Shown here: positions 57,120-64,000 of the stretch, in pieces
How the letters are laid out: the number at the start of each line of letters is the position of its first letter
How positions within the stretch are numbered: position 1 is the first letter of the stretch
Assembly: GCF_018417535.1 (NCBI RefSeq)
Contig: NZ_CP070978.1
Location: 2,046,001-2,110,000 of the forward strand
DNA length: 64,000 nt
Direction of reading: 5' to 3'
DNA from: Burkholderia pyrrocinia
GTDB taxonomy: Bacteria > Pseudomonadota > Gammaproteobacteria > Burkholderiales > Burkholderiaceae
Made by a program: the position numbers and the translations under genes
Notes under the pieces: model-generated
Seen by the model: only the letters and a program-made list of their open reading frames with translations
The model's database searches: none
What the model was told of the DNA's origin: nothing

Positions 57120-57520
57120 CACAGATTGCACCATTTATTCTCATAAAATTAGATTTATGCTCTATCAATCTGTCTATTTGTAGCCATAAAAATCCACAAA
57201 TTACAATAATCAAGATTTATATTCAAAGACAACGTATCGAGACCGCGAACATCTTTTCCGGGAGACCACACACCTGTTGGCTCTCGGAAAAGATGTCTTT
57301 GACACCCTATAAAAATCAATAACTTGGACAACTTTTCCAAGATGAGGTGATCTTTCCCCATCTCAGGAAAGTCGTCCTTGGGTGCCTGAATTCTCGGAAA
57401 AGCCGTCTTCGGGATCCACCTGCGGAAGCTTGCTACCGCGACGACTCACGGGAGCCGTATCTTTCTCGCCAACCCTCCGAGATGAAGCGATAACCCTCTA
57501 CGGAAAAGACGTTCGTCAAG
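57120..57520. repeat. AT-rich patch and array of CTTTTCCGAG-type repeats
   Basis: From 57120 to 57240 the sequence is AT-rich, unlike its surroundings. From 57249 a short motif recurs about seven times in both orientations: acatcttttccgggag at 57249-57264, its inverse ctctcggaaaagatgt at 57281-57296, and related copies near 57326, 57347, 57362, 57393 and 57498. The first two form a large hairpin with a 16-nt loop. I see no coding capacity. It could be an imported or decayed mobile repeat. Confidence 0.6.
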
Positions 57521-57674
57521 AATCCGCATCCGTTCCGGATGCCGTCTGTCCGGCCTTCCAGCACGATCACACCTACACCGTCAACCCGACAGGCGATGGC
57601 GGACCGTGTCGTCGATGCGATCACCCGGCGCTTCGACGTACAGGCGGATCGTCTATAGTCTTCTCGAACAGCGT

Positions 57675-57705
57675 GGAGGGGCCGCGGGCGAACCGCCGCC
57701 CCTCC
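57675..57705 (-). terminator. Possible terminator of the porin gene
   Basis: A strong hairpin with eight-pair arms (GGAGGGGC / GCCCCTCC) lies just past the porin stop codon. No clear T-run follows on the minus strand, so termination may be weak. Confidence 0.45.
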
Positions 57706-57713
57706 GCCCGCGG

Positions 57714-58898
57714 TTAGAACAGCGTGGCGACACCGGCAAACGCACCGAACTGGCTGTGGCCATAGTTCGGATTCAGGCTCGACGCATTACCGTTGACCGG
57801 ATCGTTGTTCGTGTTTGCCCCGTACGATCCTCCGTTGAGTCCGAGGTTCGAGGTCGCACTATTGCGCAGATAGCCAAGTTCCGTGTACAGACGAGTCCGC
57901 TTCGAGAGCTGATATCCGCCGGACAGCGTATACATGGTCGCGTTGCCGTTGCCGCGATTGGCATTCGCGTGATAAATCGCTCCCGTTACCGAAGTCGTGG
58001 GCGATATCTCCCATCGCGCGCCTGCCCACTCATGGTCGACTGCGCTCGGCAGAGACGTGCCGGCGGGCAGCGTGGACGCGGTCGTCGATCCGTAATAGCC
58101 GGCATTGGACGCATCGGGCGCGGAAAGGTGCTGGTAGCCAGCATAGAACGTCACCGGCCCCCATGCATACGATCCGCCGGCGAACAGGGAGCGCGACGCG
58201 AAGTAGACGTTGCTGAACTTCCCGTTGCCGTCGCGCACCTCGTCGTAGATCACCTGCAAGTCGACGCTGTGCGCGTTGTATTCCAGCTTGAGGCCGGCGA
58301 CGCGGCCCTGCGAACTGCCGACTCCCGTCGAGGTGCCGAGCTGGCTCGGCGCGCTGCCTGGCGTACCGGAATTCCACTTGGTGGAGTTGGTCAGGTTGTA
58401 CTGGCCTTGAACCGTGAATCCGCCGAAGCTCGGCGACACGTATTCGAATCCGTTTGCTGCCTGCGGGAACATGCGACCGCGCACAAGGGTCCCGAACGAA
58501 TATTTCATCGTCTGCTGCGGATCGAGAACCCCCGCATATTGCAGCAATTCGCTCGCACCAAAGTTACCGATCCGGAACGAACCATAGCTCGCATTGCTCA
58601 TCCCGACAGTCGCCTGCCCCTCGAAGAACGAGCCGTTCGCATAAGACCCGTTCTGCGTGTTGAGCCGGGACTCGAGCTGGAATCTCACGGACGTGCCGCC
58701 GCCGATGTCCTCGACGCCCTTCAGGCCGAACCTCGATTGCGCCCAGTTTCCCGATTCCGCGGACAGACGATGGCCATTCGGCAAGCCCGTCTCGTACTGC
58801 ACGCCGTTGTCGACGAGGCCGTACAGCGTCACGCTGCTCTGTGCGCTGGCGACAGCGGCCAGACTCATGGTCAGCGAGCCCAGAATGATACGTTTCAT
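57714..58898 (-). CDS. Gram-negative porin (Burkholderia/Neisseria OmpC type)
   Basis: This 394-residue protein has a signal peptide (MKRIILGSLTMSLAAVASAQ) followed by SSVTLYGLVDNGVQYETG, the standard start of betaproteobacterial trimeric porins, then a 16-strand barrel with loops and a C-terminal aromatic residue (GAFAGVATLF). It is an outer-membrane diffusion channel. The gene lies 367 bp upstream of, and co-directional with, the sugar ABC transporter genes, and may supply their substrate. Confidence 0.92.
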   Translation of the reverse strand: MKRIILGSLTMSLAAVASAQSSVTLYGLVDNGVQYETGLPNGHRLSAESGNWAQSRFGLKGVEDIGGGTSVRFQLESRLNTQNGSYANGSFFEGQATVGMSNASYGSFRIGNFGASELLQYAGVLDPQQTMKYSFGTLVRGRMFPQAANGFEYVSPSFGGFTVQGQYNLTNSTKWNSGTPGSAPSQLGTSTGVGSSQGRVAGLKLEYNAHSVDLQVIYDEVRDGNGKFSNVYFASRSLFAGGSYAWGPVTFYAGYQHLSAPDASNAGYYGSTTASTLPAGTSLPSAVDHEWAGARWEISPTTSVTGAIYHANANRGNGNATMYTLSGGYQLSKRTRLYTELGYLRNSATSNLGLNGGSYGANTNNDPVNGNASSLNPNYGHSQFGAFAGVATLF

Positions 58899-59265
58899 CT
58901 TTATCTCCGATCCCCAAAGCTTGGATAACTGCTATTTTTTAATTCGCACTACTTATTAAAAGACGGTTTCTGTTTTTTTTATTCCCCCCTCTGTTCCGGT
59001 CGGACCCTCGGCCGGCGTCACGCCTGTCGCGGGCTCAAGATTGGCCGACGCGCAAGTCCCGCCGACGCGTTGCCGGCGTCGCTGTTGTGTCGCTGTTGTG
59101 CCGCTGTCGGATGTGCTTCGATTGCCGGACGGACCGGCCCTTGTCGGCCTGCCGGCGTGGCGTGTCAGGCCGGATAATCTCTGGAGCCGTGTGGCAGGAC
59201 GATCCCGGTTTGCCGGAACGCGAGCCTTTGCCTGTCGTCGCGTTCCGGCCGGCCCGGTCGGGGTA
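58899..59265. other. Intergenic region between porin and ABC permease genes
   Basis: No gene seen. It holds the porin promoter region (AT-rich around 58930-58985, with poly-T and poly-C runs) and repetitive TGTCGCTGTTG/TGTTGTGCCGCTG sequence near 59090. Confidence 0.35.
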
Positions 59266-60288
59266 TCAGGTGCGGTTCTCGCCGTTGCGGCGGAAGCGGT
59301 CGAGTGCCACGGCCGCGATGATGACGAGGCCCTTGATGATGAATTGCCAGATGTCGGACACGCCGAGAATCACGAGGCCGTTGGAAAGTACGGCGATGAT
59401 CAGTGCGCCGACGAGGGTGCCCCAGATAGAGCCCACGCCACCGACGAAGCTCGTTCCGCCGAGAATCACGGCAGCGATCGCGTCGAGCTCGTAGCCCTGC
59501 CCGATCTGCAGCCCGTTCGCCGCATAGAGTCGCGCGGCGGACATCACGCCGCCCAGGCCGGAAAGCAGGCCGGAGATCGCATAGACGAACAGCAGGATCA
59601 GACTGACCTTGATGCCCGACAGACGCGCGGCCGCCGGATTCCCGCCGAGCGCATAGATCCAGATGCCGAGCACCGTGCGACGCAGGATGAACCACGAAAT
59701 CAGGATGACGGCCAGCGCGATGATCGCCAGTACCGGCACACCCAGCACGCTTGCGTTACCGATCCACGCGAAGCCCAGGTTCTGGTTCATCACGGTGCCG
59801 TCGTCGCCGAGCAAGCGTGCGAGCCCACGCACGGCGGTCAGCGAGCCAAGCGTGACGATGAACGCCGGCAACCGCAGATACGCGATCAGCAGACCGTTGA
59901 CCACGCCGAGAAACGCACCGGTCAGCAGCCCGATCGGCAGCGCCAGCGCACCGAATGACGGACTGAGCGACGCCATCATCGCCGTCATCGCGGCGGTCGC
60001 CACGATCGAGCCGACTGACAGATCGATGCCGCCCGTCAAGATGACGAAGGTCATCCCGGCCGCGAGGACCGTATTGATCGCGGCCTGCTGTGAAACGATC
60101 GCGATGTTCTGGCCGGTGAAGAACGTGCCTTGCGTGGCGAAGTTGAATGCGACGCAGAGAATGATCAGCACGGGCAGCATGCCAATCGCGCCGATCAGCC
60201 TGCGAACCTGCACCTTGCGGGACGACATGCCGACGCCGTCGGTGAGCGTCTGGCTCGCCTTGGTAACGCCAAGGGTCGATTTATTCAT
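59266..60288 (-). CDS. Sugar ABC transporter permease (RbsC type)
   Basis: This 340-residue inner-membrane protein has about ten helices and the permease motif LTGGIDLSVGSIVATAAM (about 90-107), plus GGNPAAARLSGI in the cytoplasmic loop. It forms the membrane channel of a ribose-type importer. GGAG precedes the ATG at 60288. It follows the ATPase gene by 23 bp. Confidence 0.93.
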   Translation of the reverse strand: MNKSTLGVTKASQTLTDGVGMSSRKVQVRRLIGAIGMLPVLIILCVAFNFATQGTFFTGQNIAIVSQQAAINTVLAAGMTFVILTGGIDLSVGSIVATAAMTAMMASLSPSFGALALPIGLLTGAFLGVVNGLLIAYLRLPAFIVTLGSLTAVRGLARLLGDDGTVMNQNLGFAWIGNASVLGVPVLAIIALAVILISWFILRRTVLGIWIYALGGNPAAARLSGIKVSLILLFVYAISGLLSGLGGVMSAARLYAANGLQIGQGYELDAIAAVILGGTSFVGGVGSIWGTLVGALIIAVLSNGLVILGVSDIWQFIIKGLVIIAAVALDRFRRNGENRT

Positions 60289-60311
60289 GATTTGTCTCCG
60301 AAATCCATGCT

Positions 60312-61853
60312 TCATGCGGCATCCAGGGTTGCATCGGCGCCTGCCGCCAGGGCCATGATGCTTTCCTGCGTAATTGCTTCCTTATCGGGTCCGCCGACTT
60401 CACCGACGATCTGGCCCGCGCGCATCACAAGCGCACGATCGCAGACGCCGATGATTTCCGCGAGCTCGCTCGATATAACGACGACGCCGATACCCTGACG
60501 GGCGAGGTCGTCGATCAAGCGATAGATCTCCGATTTCGCGCCGATGTCAACGCCGCGCGTCGGCTCGTCGAGAATCAGGACCTTTGGGCCGATCTGCAGC
60601 CAGCGTGACAGCAGTACCTTCTGCTGGTTGCCGCCCGAGAGGCTACCTACATTCACCAGCGGGCTTGCCGCCCGCACGCGCAACTGCTGGAACGCCGACT
60701 TCGCACGGCTGCGGCCTTTCGCGAGATCGAGCAGACCGCCGAATCGCGAATCCGGCGCGATCACGCCGACGTTGATATTTTCGGCGCAGGACATGTCGAG
60801 GAAGAGACCAAGCGCCTTGCGGTCCTCGGTCAGATATGCGAGCCCGTGCCGGATCGCGTCTGCCGGCTGCCGGATGTCCAGTGCCTGGCCGTCGATGAAG
60901 ACGCTTCCGCTCGTCTTGTCGTCGGCTCCGTAGATCAGACGGGCAAGTTCGGTGCGGCCGGAGCCGACCAGCCCGGCGATGCCCAGCACCTCGCCACGAT
61001 GAACCTGGAAACTGCAAGGTTTGATCTTGTCGCCGTCCGAAATGTCCTTCGCCTCGAAGATCACAGGGCCGCGGCTGCCGCCGGCGTCGTGCTCCTTCAT
61101 ATAGAACGTCGATAGATCCCGGCCGACCATCATCTTGACGATCGTCTGAGCCGACAGCTCGGCACGATCGATCGTGCCCACATAGCGGCCGTCACGCAGT
61201 ACCGAAACGCGGTCGGACAGGTCGTAGACCTCTTCCATCCGGTGGCTGATGTAGATGATCGCGATGCCTTCGGAGCGCAGTTGTCGGATCAGCGCGAACA
61301 ACCGTTCGCTTTCTCGCGACGAAAGCGCCGTGGTCGGCTCGTCGAGCACCAGGATCCGCGATTTCGCGTGCAGCGCGCGGCCGATTTCAACCAGTTGTTG
61401 CTCCGCGATCGAGAGCGTACCGACGATCGTTCGGGCGCTGAACGGCACGTCCAGTCGCTCCAGCACCTCGCGACAGCCGGCGTACATCGCCTGACGATTC
61501 GCCATGCCACGGGATGCGAGCTCGCGGCCGAGATAGATGTTTTCGGCAACGGTGAGATTCGGCGCGAGGCTCAGTTCCTGATAGATGATCGAGACGCCAT
61601 GCTGTTTCGCCTCCAGCGGATCGGCGATGCTGACCGGCTTGCCGTCGATCAGGATCTCGCTGCCCGTATCGGCCTGATACGCACCAGAGAGGATCTTCAT
61701 CAGCGTGGATTTTCCGGCGCCGTTCTCTCCCATCAGGGCAAGAACCTCGCCGCCCCATGCGCACAGCTGGACGTTGTCGAGCGCCTTGGTGCCGACGAAC
61801 GTCTTGCTGACGTTCCGCATCTCGAGCAGAGGGGTTCGGTTATCCGATGGCAT
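60312..61853 (-). CDS. Sugar ABC transporter ATPase (RbsA type)
   Basis: This 513-residue protein has two ATPase domains. The first has Walker [15 protein letters not shown] (about 42-55), signature [15 protein letters not shown] and Walker [12 protein letters not shown]. The second has the degenerate [13 protein letters not shown], signature [15 protein letters not shown] and [10 protein letters not shown]. This is the usual RbsA-like fused pair. GGAG precedes the ATG. Confidence 0.94.
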   Translation of the reverse strand: MPSDNRTPLLEMRNVSKTFVGTKALDNVQLCAWGGEVLALMGENGAGKSTLMKILSGAYQADTGSEILIDGKPVSIADPLEAKQHGVSIIYQELSLAPNLTVAENIYLGRELASRGMANRQAMYAGCREVLERLDVPFSARTIVGTLSIAEQQLVEIGRALHAKSRILVLDEPTTALSSRESERLFALIRQLRSEGIAIIYISHRMEEVYDLSDRVSVLRDGRYVGTIDRAELSAQTIVKMMVGRDLSTFYMKEHDAGGSRGPVIFEAKDISDGDKIKPCSFQVHRGEVLGIAGLVGSGRTELARLIYGADDKTSGSVFIDGQALDIRQPADAIRHGLAYLTEDRKALGLFLDMSCAENINVGVIAPDSRFGGLLDLAKGRSRAKSAFQQLRVRAASPLVNVGSLSGGNQQKVLLSRWLQIGPKVLILDEPTRGVDIGAKSEIYRLIDDLARQGIGVVVISSELAEIIGVCDRALVMRAGQIVGEVGGPDKEAITQESIMALAAGADATLDAA

Positions 61854-61943
61854 GATGTCTCCTTTTTGTTGGGGGGCTGCCGCGCATCGGAACGTGCATG
61901 CGCGGCACCGGTGTCAGGCGATATGCACCGCCGATTACCTGCC

Positions 61944-62870
61944 TCAGTTGGCAGCCCAGCCCTTGTACGAAGCGATGTTCTCCGGCGTGACCAGTTTCGG
62001 GTCGAGGAGAACGACGGGCTTTGCCGGCGGTTTGCCCGTCTTCAGAATTTCGTTGCCGACATCGACCGCCTTCATCGCCATCGCGAACGGATTCTGCGCC
62101 ACCGTGCCCTTGATCAGCGACGCCGACTTCAACGACGCCTCGACTTCAGGCGAACCGTCGACGCTGACGATCGAGAAGTCCTTGCGGTTCATCTGCTTGG
62201 CCGCCAGATCGGCGCCGACTGCCGTCTGGTCACAGACGGTGAACACGCCGTCGATCTTCGGGAAACGGGTCAGCAGCGACTGCATCACGGCAAGGCCGCC
62301 CTCACGGGTCGCTTTCGCGTTCTGATTGTCGGAGAGGATTTCGAACTTGCCCTTGCTCAGCACCTCCTTGCAGCCCTTGACACGGTCCTTGATGGACGAC
62401 ACGGACGGCCCGTTCAGGATCACGACCTTGCCTTTTCCGCCGAGTTTGTCGGACAGATACTGGCACGCCATCTCGCCGGCCTTGATGTTGTTGGTCTGGA
62501 TGGTCGCCTTCGCGCCTTCCGCGGACACGTCGACCGCCACAACCGGAATGCCGGCCGCTTCCGCACGCTTGACTGCCGGCAGAATTGCCTGCGGATCGGC
62601 AGCGACCAGCATGATGAGGTCGACCTTCGCGGCGATGAAATTATCGATCTGGGAGAACTGCTTGTTCAGGTCGTAGTCGGACGCAACCGCCGTGACCCGG
62701 ACGTTCGGATTGATCTGCTTGGCACGCTCGGTGGCACCCTTGACGATCGAGGTCTGGAACGGATCGCCCAGCGTGCTGACGGTGACGCCGAGCGAGGTCA
62801 GGTCCTTCGCCGACGCCGTGCCCGCCAACAGGCTCATCGCTGCCAAACTCACTGCGATTTTCTTGAACAT
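61944..62870 (-). CDS. Periplasmic sugar-binding protein (RbsB type)
   Basis: This 308-residue protein has a signal peptide (KIAVSLAAMSLLAGTASA) and the type I periplasmic binding fold: LGVTVSTLGDPFQTSIVKGA, IMLVAADPQAILPAVKRAEA, GIPVVAVDV and VFTVCDQTAVGADLAAKQ. It binds a sugar or polyol, possibly a ribose-, xylitol- or inositol-like molecule; the sequence does not settle which. The second ATG (62870) has the best spacing from GGAG. It is the first of three transporter genes. Confidence 0.92.
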   Translation of the reverse strand: MFKKIAVSLAAMSLLAGTASAKDLTSLGVTVSTLGDPFQTSIVKGATERAKQINPNVRVTAVASDYDLNKQFSQIDNFIAAKVDLIMLVAADPQAILPAVKRAEAAGIPVVAVDVSAEGAKATIQTNNIKAGEMACQYLSDKLGGKGKVVILNGPSVSSIKDRVKGCKEVLSKGKFEILSDNQNAKATREGGLAVMQSLLTRFPKIDGVFTVCDQTAVGADLAAKQMNRKDFSIVSVDGSPEVEASLKSASLIKGTVAQNPFAMAMKAVDVGNEILKTGKPPAKPVVLLDPKLVTPENIASYKGWAAN

Positions 62871-63117
62871 CATTGTCTCCATTTCTGATTTGAAAGAATC
62901 TCTGCTACGTCACGTCCGTCCGCGTGACCCGATTCAGACTACTTACGTGCCGAATTCGAAGAGTCTTGATTTGCATGACGAAGTTTTTATGGCATATCCA
63001 ACGAATCCACCGTGTCCGATAGATCAGCCATCTTGACGATGTTGGCCGGCCCCTGCCGATGTTCGATCTTCGACGCGGGGCCCGGCTTGGGTCCTCAACC
63101 AGTTCGATGTCGTGCGC
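62871..63117. other. Promoter region of the transporter operon
   Basis: About 240 bp with no gene, the likely promoter site of the sugar transport operon. It follows the oxidoreductase gene on the same strand. Confidence 0.4.
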
Positions 63118-64000
63118 TCATCGAGTGAGCGCGGTCCACGCCCCGCCCTTCTCGCTGGACCGGACGGCCGCATCGATCAACGCCATCGTATCCACGCCAT
63201 CGGCGATGCCCGGAATGCCATCGAGATACGACTGATAGGGCAAGTCGAGACGTCGTGCGATCAGGGCCTTCGCGAAATCCGCGTACAGGTTTGCAAATGC
63301 CAGCGCGTAACCCTCGGGGTGGCCGGCCGTGAAGCGCGTGGCCGCGGCGGCGGCCGGCGAGACGCTGCTGTACCCGCGAGCCAGTCGCTGTGCCGGCCTG
63401 CCGGGAGGCTTGAACCAGAGTACTTCCGGTTCTTCCTGAACCCAGCTGAGGCTGCCTTTCTCGCCGAAGATCCGGAACGACAGGCCGTGATCGTTGCCGG
63501 TCGCAACGTAGCTGCCCCACAGGCGGCCACGCGCGCCGCCCTCGAAGCGAGCCGTCAGGTAGGCGTTGTCGTACACTTCGCGTCCCTCGGCGAACGTCGT
63601 CATTTCGGCAGACACTTCGTCGACCTGAAGGCCGGTGACGTACGACACGATATGGTGGGCGTGGGAGCCGACCTCGCCCAGCAACACGCCCTTGCCCATC
63701 GACGACTCGCGGAACCGCCAGTGGCGATCCGGGTTTTGCGGATCGACGACGAACCCGGCACACAGCTCGCCTTCGATGCACTGAATCTTGCCTAGTGCAC
63801 CCGACGCCACCAGCGCGCGCGCTTCGCGCACCATCGGATAGCCGGTATAGCAGTGCGTGAGGAGGAACAGGCGGTCGTGTTTCCGAACGAGCGCATCAAG
63901 CCGCTGTGCCTCACCGAGATCGCGGCTCAGCGGCTTTTCGCAGATGACGTCGATGCCCTTTTCCAGGAATGCGCTCGCCACCTCGAAATGCAGTTGCGGC
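63118..64000 (-). CDS. Gfo/Idh/MocA oxidoreductase (5' end outside window)
   Basis: The C-terminal 290 or so residues of a sugar dehydrogenase are present. They include the conserved EKP triad (GIDVICEKPLSRD), the active-site region GEVGSHAHHIVSYV with the catalytic His, and the C-terminal sheet ending ALIDAAVRSSEKGGAW. The N-terminal Rossmann domain lies beyond the window. Such enzymes oxidise inositol, glucose or other polyols with NAD(P); the neighbouring transporter probably imports its substrate. Confidence 0.88.
   Translation of the reverse strand, partial: PQLHFEVASAFLEKGIDVICEKPLSRDLGEAQRLDALVRKHDRLFLLTHCYTGYPMVREARALVASGALGKIQCIEGELCAGFVVDPQNPDRHWRFRESSMGKGVLLGEVGSHAHHIVSYVTGLQVDEVSAEMTTFAEGREVYDNAYLTARFEGGARGRLWGSYVATGNDHGLSFRIFGEKGSLSWVQEEPEVLWFKPPGRPAQRLARGYSSVSPAAAAATRFTAGHPEGYALAFANLYADFAKALIARRLDLPYQSYLDGIPGIADGVDTMALIDAAVRSSEKGGAWTALTR

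Overview
The window is about 64 kb of GC-rich DNA from a betaproteobacterium, most likely Burkholderia or a close relative. The evidence is the Burkholderia/Neisseria-type porin, the NodT-type RND efflux operon, the many paired LysR and TetR regulators, the DUF1488 and PRC-barrel small proteins, and codon use dominated by G/C third positions. I see no rRNA, tRNA, CRISPR array or intact insertion sequence.

Region 1 (1-39.4 kb) is a stress and envelope island built from many small genes in mixed orientations and many gene remnants. It holds two near-identical Crp/Fnr-type regulators, PRC-barrel proteins, a CsbD-like protein, a DUF3096 protein, two orphan HicB-like proteins, a slipin (SPFH) protein, a tandem SagB-type nitroreductase, a transketolase, a cation/proton antiporter, an acyl desaturase and a 2,875-residue cyclic beta-glucan synthase (NdvB-like). 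In overall flavour it recalls the low-oxygen-activated locus of B. cenocepacia; that comparison is from memory and untested. Inserted in it are a TetR-controlled molybdopterin oxidoreductase/di-iron hydrolase unit (8.6-13 kb) and three lipoprotein genes including a CsgG-like one (13.2-15.7 kb). Remnants of desaturase, slipin, TRIC-channel, Nramp, glycosyltransferase and SYLF genes show repeated duplication and decay. Six intergenic sites share the palindrome GTACG-N4-CGTAC, and five of them have a second box (GCGCAnnGT-like) exactly 19 nt downstream. This is a candidate regulon element with the geometry of a Crp/Fnr site.

Region 2 (39.5-56.8 kb) is almost entirely on the minus strand. It looks like a small-molecule biosynthesis, signalling and export cluster: an AfsA-like hotdog protein, a HAD phosphatase, a dienelactone-hydrolase-like protein, an alpha/beta hydrolase, two short-chain dehydrogenases, a KAS III-like acyltransferase, an FAD monooxygenase, a complete RND pump, two LysR regulators and an MFS exporter. 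Tight spacing and overlapping start/stop codons tie the genes into operons. The set of enzymes resembles butyrolactone/butenolide autoregulator pathways of actinomycetes, but the product is unknown.

Region 3 (56.8-64 kb) has an AT-rich, repeat-bearing intergenic stretch, a porin, and a ribose-type sugar ABC transporter (permease, ATPase, binding protein) with a Gfo/Idh/MocA oxidoreductase cut off by the window end. It is a sugar or polyol uptake and oxidation unit.
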